From positions 124,001 to 188,000 of the forward strand of contig CADCXA010000003.1 in assembly GCA_902806565.1 (NCBI GenBank): DNA of 64,000 bases, in the 5' to 3' direction. A model generated the notes under the pieces. The model searched no databases, was not told the origin of the DNA, and saw only the letters and a program-made list of their open reading frames with translations. This document shows positions 12,216 to 23,000 of the stretch, piece after piece. The translations under genes and the position numbers were made by a program. The stretch comes from Hypoxylon rubiginosum. Its lineage: Eukaryota; Ascomycota; Sordariomycetes; Xylariales; Hypoxylaceae. How positions within the stretch are numbered: the stretch's first letter is position 1; each line of letters begins with the position of its first letter.

Positions 12216-13546
12216 ATGGCTTACGGCAATGATCTTGATAGAGGTCCTTTCCTAAATATCATCCATTGGGCCTTTTGCTCTATCTCACTCGGTACCTTGG
12301 CCACCCTAAATTTTACTCCGAGAACTATCCTAACTTAGCGCAGTTGTAGTTGCGCTTCGATTGGTTTCACGGCGTTTGCTGGAAAAGAAGCACTGGGAGA
12401 TTGACGATGGATACATTGTCCTTGCCGTGGTAAGTGTGCTATCATCTTAGTATCTCCTAGAGAGCTTGTCTGACCACCAAATGGCCATATGTAATACCAG
12501 ACAGTTGTTTTCGCCAGAACAATCTATATATCCATCTGCGTTAATTTGGGCTTTGGCCGACCATTCGATATTCTAATGGCCGAAGACCCCGAAAATACGA
12601 TTAGACTAACAGAGTTATTGACTATCCTCGAAGCTTTGAGTCTGTGGACTTGGTCCCTCCCTAAGTTGCCAGTTGCAACTTTACTCGTTCGTCTATTCGG
12701 TGGGACCTACAAGAAGCGCCTTGCTCTCATACTCTACCTCCTTGTGGCCTTCCTACTTATATCAGTGACCGCCCTTACCGTTGTCACATTCATACAATGT
12801 ACGCCCATCGCGAAGAACTGGGACCGTAATACGGGTGGAACGTGCTGGGATCGACGTGTCTACTTGACAATATCATATTTTACTATATGTAAGAAGCAAT
12901 ATCGGCCTCAGTAGCTTGTGCTCACGAATGCGTAGCGTATTCCGCAGCTCTCGACTTCGCCTTCGCTGTATATGCAATATGCCGAGTCTCCAGTCTCCAG
13001 ATTGAACGGTCACGCAAGATCCTCATAGCACTTTCACTTAGCCTTGGAATACCGTAGGCATCTCTATTTCCTTGGACATGACAGGATACGCAACTGATGT
13101 ACTAGACAGAGCTGGAGGCATAACTCTTTACAAGCTTTCGACTATTTCCTCCGCCTTCAACGAACACGGTCCTACATGTGTGTATACCCGTCTTCTTCAT
13201 CAAAAGGGAGTCCTGCTAATATTCGCTAGGGGCATTAGTACCCTTGGAGGTCTGGAATAGCGTCGAGAGTTGTGCGCTGATCATAGCCGCTACTATTCCA
13301 ATGACGAGACCTGCCATGGCTTTAATAGGAAATCGGGCCAAGGATTTCGCTATACGTATCATCCGCCGTTCTCATTCCGGCGGGCAGGGAGATACGAACT
13401 ACAACACTGCACTCGTCACTTCTGGCAAGGATAAAATGAAACAATTTCAGCTACACACTAGCTCTAGGACGCATAAGAGTAGTGAGGAAATACTACTCGA
13501 ACAATCTAGCCACACTGCGAAGGCGAGTAATACCAACACCGTCTAG
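12216..13546 (+). CDS. Rhodopsin-domain integral membrane protein (fungal, PTH11-like/SAT4 type)
   Basis: A 350-residue multi-pass plasma-membrane protein. Exons: 12216..12291, 12344..12429, 12501..12888, 12936..13053, 13110..13177, 13230..13546 (1053 nt, all phases consistent). Introns are 47 to 71 nt with recognisable branch points. Family landmarks are a first helix followed by RLVSRR, EIDDGYIVLA, the LWTWSLPKLPVA loop, the helix-Cys motif FIQCTPIAKNWD...GTCW, SAALDFAFAVY, and WNSVESCALIIAATIP in the last helix. About seven hydrophobic segments are visible. The cytosolic tail (from about residue 275) is Ser/Thr/Lys rich. The family is large in plant-associated ascomycetes; some members are receptor-like, but ligand and partner are unknown. 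Single-frame reading makes it look broken, yet splicing gives an intact gene. Confidence 0.85.
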
Positions 13547-14551
13547 AAGAGCGGACCAGCGAGGGAAGGCCACACCATAGGAGCACAAAGCTTGAACATC
13601 TTTTTACGGATCTCTAATGTATATTTACCTCCTATTCACGAAGAATTCGTCTTGCATAACAGCCAGTTTTATCTTTCCCTTCACGAAACATATAGTCCAC
13701 CATCAACACTTTATTCTTGGCATTTCTTTGGCAATGGCCACTCGTCGATCACCATATTCGATATAAACCCCACCGCATGTCAATTCTACTGGTGCAATAA
13801 GTACCAAGCAATGACGAGGTGGTTACGCGAGAAGCTCTCAGCCCAACTACCGACTCCAGGTACATCCGCAAGAGGAAACTTTTCATTCGCTCGTCTCAGC
13901 CCCTTATTCTGAGGGCCAAGTATCCAAGGGCATCACCAACATCCAGTAACCTCTTCTAGACCAATAGGTGTATCTAATGATTCCTGTATTACAGAATTTA
14001 ACATATATCAGGATATTTTCTCAACACGGCGTCACAATTAGTATTTAATGTTAAAGTCCTTCATTTAACCCTGCATAAGAGTTGCCTATTAAAAGTAGCG
14101 TGCTAAAAATAGTACCTATGGCTCACTTCTATCCCCTGACAGGTACCTACCTGCATGGGCAACCCAGGTAGGTACTTGTAGGTAATTCATTGGTGCGATA
14201 TTCCGTTATATGTATTTTAACGCCCTTCTGTCAAGGGAAAGGAGAGCCAACTGTATCAGGAACTAATGTGGGCCCGTAAACCAAAACGTGAGCTCTCGTG
14301 GCAGCTAGTGCTCACCAACAGGTACATAATATAAGAAAGGGAGAGTGTTAATACTTCTTTATATCTACCTAGGTACGGTTTACAAGCAGTTTCTTCATGA
14401 TTGAGGAGCTAATACCAACTACCTTTTACCGAGTTCTTCGGTTTTATCTTCTGGGCATCTAACCCCCGACACTTCAGGGGGTAAGCATGCGTGCTAATAC
14501 AATACGACCTAAGACCCTCACTAACCATTCATAGACCATCCGTACTCTAAA
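13547..14551. other. Intergenic with a perfect hairpin
   Basis: 1.0 kb. An open frame at 13592-13912 has no family resemblance or start context and was not called. The stretch contains the inverted repeat at 14143-14175 and TAGGTACC-type motifs. The promoter of the S66 gene lies at the right end. Confidence 0.5.
14143..14175. repeat. Perfect 11-bp inverted repeat (hairpin)
   Basis: GTACCTACCTG at 14143-14153 pairs exactly with CAGGTAGGTAC at 14165-14175 across an 11-nt loop. It is the longest perfect copy I noticed of the GGTACCTACC-type motif that recurs in the non-coding parts of this window (near 9650, 12190, 15715, 16205). Confidence 0.75.
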
Positions 14552-15631
14552 ATGGCTTCAACTATAATCCCAAGAGCCTTAGAGCCCGGCGCGACAATAG
14601 CCTTCGTCTCGCCCTCGGCTCGGCTTAATAACAAGCTTCCTACCGTCATATCGCGGGCGACCGCCGTGCTTACGGGGCGGGGCTACAATGTCCGTGAACT
14701 TTTTACGCCAGATACAGGCGTCCAGTCTTCTATTTCCAATCGCCTATCCGAGTTGCGCACTGCCTTCTCCGATCCCACTATCTCTGCTATCATCTGTACC
14801 CTCGGTGGCTCTTCCTTCACCGAGCTTCTGCCAGCCCTAATCGCCGATACGGAGCTGCACGACGCTATCAGGGCCCATCCCAAGATCGTAGTTGGCTTCT
14901 CCGACATTACCGGCCTGCATTGGTTTCTGCACGCCTTGACCGGACTTCGTACGTTTTACGGGCCCGGCGCTATCCCGGAGCTTGGCGAACCTGGTTCTGT
15001 CGACGACGAAGCGTCGCCGCTTGCATTCTGCGTCAAGAATCTGTTCCGCGCCATCGCAGACCGCGCACCTATCGGCGACATCCCTCGGTCGTTGACGTAC
15101 GAGCCTAAAGCCCACCCCGTTTTCGCTAATCCGAACCATTCAGAGCCACTAGAGGTCGCTCCCACTCCGGCCTGGGAATGGATTCGGCCTGGGAAGGCCG
15201 AGGGCCGACTCTTCGGCGGCTGTCTGACCGTCATGGCGCGTCTTGCCGGCGTGCGTGCTATCGCCCCCGATTGGCGAGGACGGATCGTATTCTTCGAAAC
15301 GGCCCTAGGCGAGGATGGAGTATTAGGAAATCCTCTGTATCGTGTAAGGGCTGGCGTTGCAGACCTTATCGCACAAGGTGTATTCGAAGAAGCAGCGGGG
15401 TTGGTGATAGGACGGCCGTTCGGCTACGATTCGGTGGAGATGAGGGAACAATACGCTGGCGTCGTTAGAGAGCTTTTATGTGAAGGCCGTCTGGCCGAGA
15501 AGAAATTTCCCATTTTGTTCAGTGTGGATATTGGACATACGACGCCGATGGTGACGCTGCCGCTTGATGCGCTAGCTCTGCTCGATTCTGAGAAAGATCA
15601 GTTTACTATTTTAGAACCAAGTGTTATTTAA
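14552..15631 (+). CDS. LD-carboxypeptidase / MccF-like serine peptidase (family S66)
   Basis: Single-exon, 359-residue protein with full-length S66 architecture: N-terminal domain (PGATIAFVSPSA, TLGGSSFTELLP) and C-terminal domain (EGRLFGGCLTVM). The catalytic set is visible: nucleophile Ser in VGFSDITG, Glu in FFETALGED and His in DIGHTTPM. Bacterial homologues cleave L,D-peptide bonds in murein tetrapeptide (LdcA) or detoxify microcin C7 (MccF). Fungi lack murein, so a role on environmental bacterial peptides or peptide-nucleotide antibiotics is possible but inferred. There is no signal peptide, so it is probably cytosolic. Being intronless and bacterial-like, an old horizontal acquisition is conceivable, although fungal S66 proteins are widespread. 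Confidence 0.9.
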   Translation: MASTIIPRALEPGATIAFVSPSARLNNKLPTVISRATAVLTGRGYNVRELFTPDTGVQSSISNRLSELRTAFSDPTISAIICTLGGSSFTELLPALIADTELHDAIRAHPKIVVGFSDITGLHWFLHALTGLRTFYGPGAIPELGEPGSVDDEASPLAFCVKNLFRAIADRAPIGDIPRSLTYEPKAHPVFANPNHSEPLEVAPTPAWEWIRPGKAEGRLFGGCLTVMARLAGVRAIAPDWRGRIVFFETALGEDGVLGNPLYRVRAGVADLIAQGVFEEAAGLVIGRPFGYDSVEMREQYAGVVRELLCEGRLAEKKFPILFSVDIGHTTPMVTLPLDALALLDSEKDQFTILEPSVI

Positions 15632-16482
15632 AGACAGAATTGACCAGCTTCTATTTTGCCTAATACACTACCTATGGCCAAAGGTTCAGATGCCCCATCA
15701 GCACACAGTGAGTACCTACCTGGTACCTACCTAGTTAGATCGCACGACAAGTCATACCAGAATACCTGCACGCTTTCGTTGCCGAGACCAACTTACCCAC
15801 ATATTATCCTATCTCATAGTTGACTATAAACTCCGATCGACTCATGAAACCGCGAGAAAGTCCTCGAGTTTGCCCATTACGTGACCCTCCTTAAGAGGCT
15901 CGGTGCCGATTAAGAACTCACGACATTCGTATGTAGAGAAATAAAGTATTACTAGCATGTGTCTCTAAGACGCGAATAAGGAATAGTGATGTTGATTATT
16001 CAGGGTGTACAATTAAGAAAAGAATGCCGAATATTTACCTTACTGTCGGTACCTAAGTACCTATGTTAGGGGTTACCACATACGCATTCCACAACATTCA
16101 AATTCATGTACAGAACCAACACGTTTCAGCTTCCTTTTACACGTGTAAACCATCTATCTTGGAAATATGACAATATCTCCCAGAGGCCGGAGGTATGACT
16201 AAGTAGGTACCTACCTAGATAACCTGTTTTGTCAAGGGAGTCTACCACATAGGGACTCAGGCAATGTTGGCATGTCGTGTAATGTACGTAGGCTAGGTAG
16301 AATGCTTGTATTATGATAAGAATATTTTATTATAAGAATACTACACCCTTCCCACTTTATTTGTTCTTTCTATTGTCCGCGTTAAGAAAACCACCAATGC
16401 CTAGGACATCACAAAGTCTGCTATTCTATTACCTTCCATACCTGCTTGCCTGCTCAGGTACTTCCTATCGATCAGATACACC
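15632..16482. other. Intergenic, includes 5' part of duplicated unit A
   Basis: AT-rich. It carries GTACCTACCTGGTACCTACC near 15715 and, from about 16133, the start of duplicated unit A, including the 38-bp block 16318-16355 that is identical in unit B. No gene. Confidence 0.55.
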
Positions 16483-16888
16483 ATGCCTCCAAAGGCAGGA
16501 GCACCATCGACGATCGAAGATGGGTCCAATCCACTACCCTTTAAGAGTATATTACCTTCACACTGCGTTAAGGATGTTTGGGGGATGGCGACCTTCCTGA
16601 ATGAAAGATTTCCGGGCAACTTCAAGGCCGAGGTCAGCATAAATCGTTGTGCACCCACTAGTCAGCTAATAACCAGAATATTAGATGAGACACGGTGAAT
16701 TTATCATTGAGACAATCCAGTTAATCCCCTGGAACGATATGCGGCAGTTTTTCAGGTGGATGCCTAGGTGGGCGGAGAAACTTGCAGAAGCGTTGGATTC
16801 TAAAGCCCACGACAATCGAGAGAAGGAGATCACATTACCATCACAAGATGACGATCCAGAACGAACAGTTCCCAAATGTGAAGAGTGA
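16483..16888 (+). CDS. Small hypothetical protein, paralogue A of a tandem pair
   Basis: Exons 16483..16632 and 16685..16888 give 117 residues. The 52-nt intron has donor GTCAGC, branch GCTAAT and acceptor TTAG, and falls at the same place as in paralogue B. The protein begins MPPKAGAPSTIEDGSN, contains FLNERFPGNFKAE (B has LLEERFRDNFKVK), then IETIQLIPW, a Trp-rich segment, and an acidic C-terminus DDDPERTVPKCEE. There is no signal peptide, membrane segment or recognised domain. Conservation of the intron, the start region and the frame after splicing supports a real gene over chance. Function unknown. Confidence 0.5.
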
Positions 16889-17547
16889 ATGGGAGAACTT
16901 GAGCAAAGGAAAATTGGCATCGTCAACATATGGTGTCAGGAAGCAGTGGCCGTCACGAAGCCAACCATGCGATAAAGAAACAATTATTACACGAGAAGCT
17001 ATGAACCTAGGGCGCTACCAAGTCCCATGTATATACAGAAGGTCAGGACAAAAAAACCTACACGCGAGCTCCCAAGCTTATCCCTTCCTTCATACCCGCC
17101 GTAACCCCTATACAGGCCCCTTGGCCCCTATTCTGGCAGTGAGGACTCCGTGACTCCTATCTGGGCTCCCTTTTACACGTGTCAACTAGCAGGTACCTAT
17201 GTATCAGGTATCTTGGAAATGTGTCCTACAGGCCGAAGGCATGACAAGTAATTAAATAACTCATATTGTCAAGGGAGTTTACCACATAGGGACTCAGGCA
17301 GTGTTGGCTTGTCGTGTCATGTACCTAGGCTGGATGTCGCCCCTAACCGCATATTCGTATTTTACTAAGAATATTTTATTATAAGAATACTACACCCTTC
17401 CCACCCCATTTTCTCTTTGAATCGTATGTGCTAGGAACGCCACCAGTGCCCAAGGGTATCGCAAAGCCTGCTATTCTTCCATTACTATCTATGTCTGCCT
17501 ACCTGTCTGCCTGGCCACTCAGGTACCTCCCATTGATCAGACACATC
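16889..17547. other. Spacer between duplicated units plus 5' part of unit B
   Basis: 659 bp. It holds the end of unit A, a C-rich segment (CCTTGGCCCC region near 17110) and the 5' part of unit B from about 17169. No gene. Confidence 0.5.
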
Positions 17548-17938
17548 ATGCCCCGAAATGCTGGAGTACTGTCGACCAAGAATGGGTCTAACTCACTACC
17601 CTATACATTGACCATACCTGGAAAGTTTGTTGACCTTACCAAGCTGGAGAACCTCCTGGAAGAAAGATTTAGGGACAACTTTAAGGTTAAGGTTAGCACA
17701 AATTATTAAACATCCATCATTCAGCTAATAACTAGAATATTAGATCAGAGAAAATCGATGTACTATAGAGACGGATCGGCCGTTATCCCTTGACGATAAA
17801 CGTCAGTTTCTGATAGGGGTTCCTGACCAGTTGGTGGAGAAAATTGCGAAGTACGAAGGAGCTTCGAATTCTGGAACACGACAATCGAGAGACGGAGATC
17901 CCACAGGATTAATCGATCCCACCACCATCGAAAGATGA
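17548..17938 (+). CDS. Small hypothetical protein, paralogue B of a tandem pair
   Basis: Exons 17548..17691 and 17744..17938 give 112 residues. The 52-nt intron has donor GTTAGC and acceptor TTAG. It starts MPRNAGVLSTKNGSN and is alignable with paralogue A through FRDNFKVK and the IET segment. In the C-terminal third the reading frames diverge: the nucleotide match around ACACGACAATCGAGAGA continues, but an indel has moved B to another frame, so the two tails differ. No recognised domain. It could be a young diverging gene or a decaying copy. Confidence 0.45.
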
Positions 17939-18454
17939 AGATCTGGAACGAACGATACTCAACTGCGAAGAATGTGTGAGAGGACTTGGGCAAAGGAAAA
18001 TTGGCATCGTCAACATGTGGATCAGGAAACAGTGATATCAGTTAGCATCTAAGCTACGGAAGCTTGATGAGGCGCGGAATATACCACAGCATTACAATAT
18101 GTCCTTGAAGAAGGGAGGTAGTGTAATAGACTGAAGCAAACTAGCATTAATTTCACTCGTTCATTTCCTTGCTACAGGTAGTTGAATTTTTGGCTATACT
18201 CCGAGAATGCCAGGACGCGTCGGACCGTAGAAACCCAGACAGCACTGCCATTGGCACCTGTGTGCAAGCATCTTAGCCATTCCTTCTCCGTAATAACTTA
18301 AGTCGCCTATTCATCAGTCCCCTCTTTTACGGCCTGTAAATAGATAGGATGAGATGGCCCTTTATCTAGTGAGTTAGGGTTTCGGTATCATTAACCCCCT
18401 TCCCTCTTTTCTTCTTCTCAACCAACACCCCCCCTTCCTTTTCCCTATATACAA
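17939..18454. other. Intergenic, no gene seen
   Basis: 516 bp; the end of duplicated unit B, then a pyrimidine-rich stretch leading into the 3' end of the minus-strand cysteine-rich gene. Confidence 0.5.
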
Positions 18455-18838
18455 TCAAAGCCCAGTCGGCAAGGGCAGCACCACACTACTCGTCCTCGTA
18501 GGCGGGCTCGGCGGCGGCGGCCCGGTAGCGTTGTCCGCGCAGTACCAATCGCCGTGGCACCAGCAGCCGGCGTCGCACGCCGCGCAGAGCTCGTCGCTCG
18601 GCGGGTCGACCGTCCACGTGTCGCCAATATCCACGAACCCGCAGGAGCTGCTCTCCCGGCGGCAGTACAGGCACCTGTTGCAGCCGGAGAGGTCCGGGGA
18701 CGACGGTAACGACGATGCGTCGCACCCCTGGTTGCAGTACCAGCCGCAGCTCTTGCAGGTGTCCGCGCACGCTGCTGCGAAGGTCTGAGGGAGGCGGCAG
18801 AAGAGGGTTGCCAGAGTCAGGGTGGTGGAGAGGCGCAT
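18455..18838 (-). CDS. Small secreted cysteine-rich protein (effector-like)
   Basis: Single-exon, 127 residues. An N-terminal signal peptide (MRLSTTLTLATLFCRLPQTF then AAA) is followed by a mature chain with 14 Cys in roughly 80 residues, an even number suited to disulfides. Spacing patterns include CADTCKSC, CNRCLYC, CAACDAGCWC and WYC. A Pro/Thr/Ser-rich tail (TGPPPPSPPTRTSS) ends the protein. No known domain is recognised. Size, signal peptide and Cys density match the operational definition of fungal effector candidates or secreted antimicrobial-like proteins, but activity is not deducible. The gene is GC-rich compared with its AT-rich flanks. Confidence 0.7.
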   Translation of the reverse strand: MRLSTTLTLATLFCRLPQTFAAACADTCKSCGWYCNQGCDASSLPSSPDLSGCNRCLYCRRESSSCGFVDIGDTWTVDPPSDELCAACDAGCWCHGDWYCADNATGPPPPSPPTRTSSVVLPLPTGL

Positions 18839-19534
18839 TATGATAAAGAAGTTAGTGGTGGTAGTAGCGATGATGTTCTTCTTGAATCCGATGCTTTCTG
18901 TTTTGTTCGCTTCGAGACTGCTTACCTAGGGGTTCTTTTTCTTTAAATATGTACAATAAGTCGCTGTAGATAAAATAGAGCTATCTTTTATAACAAGAAC
19001 ATAGAGTAATCTAGGATCTGATTATACCCAGCTAACATGTTGTCATGGCATGCTTGTAGCTACCTTGAGATGTCCACCGCTGCGATGCGACTTTACTTGC
19101 ATAACCGTGGTATTCTGTAATTTAGCCTGCATAGCCGACAAGCAAAACGTTGAAGATCTCTTTCTTCGCTTCATGGCTAGATGTCTCGAATTTTCTGGGT
19201 TCGAATGTCTCTTCCATATTAATATTAGATTGAGGGTAAGAACATGTCACTCTGCTAATATAATGTGTGACAGCCGTCTGATTCTCCGCATACATACCTC
19301 TTACAAGCCAAATTGTGACGAGTCTACCTAGCCTGCCTCGATCGTAACCTCATCAATAAGTAAACATGTCGTAGAACAGCTTCATATCCTTTATCATACA
19401 CTCTTTTACTTAATTCGTACAAGATACCTCGGTATCCGAAAAGAAATTCTCATCAGTCGCCCGGACACGTCTTTGCACTAACCCTCTCAGTTAGATTTGC
19501 GGCTGTAAAAGGAGATTCATCATGAATATACCTC
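18839..19534. other. Intergenic, no gene seen
   Basis: 696 bp holding the promoter of the cysteine-rich gene and the 3' UTR side of the DUF3292-like gene. The open frame at 19050-19331 (plus) has no support. Confidence 0.5.
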
Positions 19535-21761
19535 TTACCAGGCCTCCCATTTCTGTCCTCCGATAGCCACTAGACGGTTGAATAGCTCATCTCGCATGGG
19601 CAGCGCCATCACGCGCGTCGTATTGCCGGTCCGGTCCGTGATCTCCAAGCCGTCAGCCACCTCCCTGCCCAGGGACCATCCCACCACGATCTTAGCCTTC
19701 CACCCGTAACCGCCAACCTTCTTGAGCTCGGCGATGTCGTTGATGGCGATAGTCCATAATGGATGCAGGTCCTCGCGCTCCTGGGATCCGATCTTCTCGA
19801 TCGTTTGGTCGGTGCTGAAGGCCACGGCCGGAATTGTGGACTTGGTAGTGATGTAAATGTGACCCTTCTGACCCTTGTATCGAGCCTTAAAGTCAATCGG
19901 GCCCGTCGCGTTACTGATGTCAGTTCGAGGAACAGCACCGAGGCGGTTCTTCGCGTGATGGGAGCCCGCCTTCGCCCGGGCATGGTCGGTGCCGATGGCA
20001 GTTTTGACTGCGCCTTTCGTAGCCCCTTTGAAGAAGCCTGCGATCTTGCTCCCGCGCTTGCCGTGGTTAGATTCCTTCGCGGCGTCGATGTCCGGTCCGC
20101 CCGTCTCATGCGCAGTATTCGGGTCATACTGCATAGCTTCATGAAGTTCTTCATCGGTAGCATTTAGCGGTGGTTCGGCCCCTGTCGCTCTCAATTCGGC
20201 ATCGGTGACATCAGTGGGTTTCTCGGGCGGTGGTTCGCTGATTGAAGGCGGCGGCGGTAGGGGCGCTTTATTGGCTTCGCCTATACGAAGTAAAGTAATT
20301 GTCAACTGCGCGTTAGTCGGTACGCCCTTAAGTACCGTGTTGCGCAGTTCGAGTAATTTCTGCCAGTGAGGGAATGTATGATCCAGCCACGTTAATCCGC
20401 GGCTGATGATGGGGTCGCCGAAGAAGCCGAAGCCAACTCCAAAGGTAAGTCCTTTCATAAACATGTACGACGTTACGAAGAGAGAAACAAGGAAGAGGGG
20501 GACGACCAGACCAGCAAGTCTCAGTCTATAAACCTGCTTTGGGAACGGCGGTGTAGGCGACAGAGCATTTGCGAATCGCTCCCATGTGTCGGATACATCC
20601 GCGATGCCATGCATGATGGGCCTCATCTTTGTCCACATGGCGGTCTCGACAGGGACCTTAGTCTTGTCATGTTTCGCTCCTGCTTTGCCCCCAGCGCTGA
20701 TAACCTTTGCCTCAGCAGCTGCGACGGCTACTCCGGTGGGATCGGGAACACTATCATCGGGAGACCCTTTCTCTGTAGGGGCCGAATCCGGGGTCTTTCC
20801 CGTCGCGCTCGTAACCACGATGGATGTAAAGCCGTTGAAAAAGCTGCTAGCCTCCTGTTCGACCGCCTCACCCTTGAAGTTCTGTGGAGCCCCTGTCGAA
20901 CTATCGGTACTGCCGAGGACACCAGCCTTGGGTTTCTGCACGCCGCCAGTTTGACTGTCTACCAAGGCAAGGGGCGCAGGTGGAAAGAGGACTTCCCGCG
21001 AACGAGGATATGCAATTATGGTGATCAGAGTCAAGGCGAGTAGCGGGACAATCAAGTCAAACACCCAAGCAACGAAATATGCCTGTATGCACGGGTCAGC
21101 AAGAGTCGCAAAGTTATGCGAGTATCTACAATGAAATGGTTAAGCGGGCTTACAGCGCAGAAACACGAGGTCCGTCGAGTCTCGCGCCATGATCGTAATC
21201 GCACTGTATGCTTGACCGCCGCTAGCAGTCCGACTACGACAGTCATATAAAGTCGTTCGATGCTAGCGCGCAGTTTATCAGGAGAAAACTCGTCCTCGTC
21301 AGCGATGTTTAGATCCAGATTCCCAGGCACAGCTGTTGGGACTTCTTTGACGTGGTATATTTGCTGTTAGGCACGGAGCTCTGTTAGCATATCGACTCTT
21401 TAATTCCTAATCAACGAGGCCATACCTTGTTAAACCTCCGAACTAGAAGCCATAGGTCCTCATTTTGTAGGCCGCCGACCAACGGGGCGGCAATTTCTTG
21501 CTTCTTCTCATTCCAGCCCAGATCCAACACCTCCTCGTCGTGATCCTTTTGCGCCAAACCCTTTTCTCCGTGGTCGTCTGTTGCTAAAGCATGAGAAAGC
21601 GTTGGTTCTTCAGCGAGGCTGTTCGCTATTTCATGCTTCCCCGGTTCGGTGACAGGCTGTGTTGTCGATGGAATAGGAAGAACGTCTAGCATGCTTCTCA
21701 CACCTGTAGTGCTTTGGCCCAGGTTAGGGCCATTCTGTGTAGTATCTCCGTCGGTATACAT
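19535..21761 (-). CDS. DUF3292-like fungal membrane protein
   Basis: A 697-residue protein. Exons: complement(19535..21082, 21154..21363, 21426..21761), each junction in phase 0; introns of 71 and 62 nt. The family signature is seen in DLGWNEKKQE, VGGLQNEDLWLLVRRFNK, PGNLDLNIADEDEFSPDKLR and RLRSWRETRRT. A hydrophobic region (FDLIVPLLALTLITII, around residues 194-212) and two further segments (near VVPLFLVSLFVTSYMF and FGVGFGFFG) suggest membrane insertion. The C-terminal domain of about 130 residues (KGQKGHIYITT...WTIAINDIAELKKV) looks like a GRAM/PH-type lipid-binding fold. The ATG at 21761 was chosen; the open frame extends further only through TTG. Function is uncharacterised; a role in organelle membranes is inference. 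Confidence 0.75.
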
Positions 21762-23000
21762 TGTACGACGCTTGCTAAGTTCACCATTCAAGTATCGCTC
21801 TCAGGTTTGGGTTGGCCTCCGACTTAAGTATGCGGTGCTAGAGCAGTCTATGCCGACTATTAAGCCCACTCCAACACCCATTTGACGTCTGGAATTTTCC
21901 ATGTTTTCCTGTTCTAATTAGAAAGGCGATGTTTAGGTAGGTATATTCCCGCAGTTAGTTAGAGGAATGACGTCGATGGCTTTGAAGAACAATGCCTAGT
22001 TGAAGATCTAGCAGCCGAATACCCTTAGCGCCAGATGCGGTGCGGATTCTCTTCCTACTGGGACCAATAGCCGATTCGCATTTTATTCTTAGAACTGCTA
22101 TTTTCCAAGAACCTGAGTCTTGCGACTTGGACAACGCCGCGGTTGCGGCCGGCCCTGGGGGCTCAGGGGCTACTGACTCGAAGGGAGCTAATCTTTAGGC
22201 ATTTCCATCGACTTGCAGATCCGTTGAAAACCTGTTGGGTGACATTTAAACCTCTGTTAGGTTAGTTAGCAGGATATGTGATGTGATGTGAGTCGTTTCT
22301 CGTTTTTGTTTTGTTTCTCAGCCGCACTTACAGGGTACCCACCCCCTATACTCGATCGATCGCTCCAATTCTAGGCTATCTATGCCCTATCGAGAGCTCG
22401 TTACAGACACCGGGCGATGCTACCCGCCAGATTGCCATACAACCTTAGCGGGATGGTCTTGACATCAGCTTCTCCATTCATTTTCATACCAAAAGAATCA
22501 AGGGAATTAGCTTGGCAAAGAACAGATTGAATTAAAGGGGCAATTAGTCGAATTATTTTCTACCTACGTACGCTGCTACGCGTTGTAGTTCGACTTTGAT
22601 TTTGATTTTGATGTTCCGGTATTCGTAGCTCTTAAGGCAGGGCCGCAGGTAAGTTCACAGTGCCCCAATACCCTGAAGACGCCCCCACATAATTATGACA
22701 TGTCAGGCATGTGCAATGCTTTACATACAAACGACTTCTATGACGACATAGGTACGAGCATCACGATCTCGGATATGGTGGCCAGAAAGTAAAGAACGCA
22801 GCAAACTGGATGAGACGTAACATCTTTGAAGGCAATGTTTTGATATTTCTATCAACTTTGTAGTCAGTATCTTCTATGAAGACTTAATCCAACCTTCAAC
22901 TTTCACATCTAGCTATTTGACCAAGCACTTTGCGCTCCCCCTACCTAAGTACTAGATAATCGAAACAGCATTGACATAACCATAATCTAATCAATTGAAG
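21762..23000. other. Divergent intergenic region
   Basis: 1.24 kb between the divergent DUF3292-like and mannose-6-phosphate isomerase genes. It contains both promoters, a (TTTGAT)n-like microrepeat near 22600 and no convincing gene. Confidence 0.5.

Larger units (their letters stand above)
16133..18033 (+). repeat. Diverged tandem duplication, two units of about 0.8-0.9 kb
   Basis: Unit A (about 16133-16950) and unit B (about 17169-18033) start with CCTTTTACACGTGT and are collinear. Both hold GTCAAGGGAG.TACCACATAGGGACTCAGGCA, an identical 38-bp AT-rich block (16318-16355 and 17367-17404), a two-exon small gene, and the shared end motif AAAATTGGCATCGTCAACAT. Spacing is about 1.04-1.08 kb. 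Boundaries were judged by eye. Confidence 0.8.

Noticed and set aside
12889..13229. Frame breaks in the rhodopsin-domain gene as evidence for a pseudogene
   Set aside because: Each break coincides with a GT-AG intron of about 50 nt, and the spliced length of 1053 nt is fully open.
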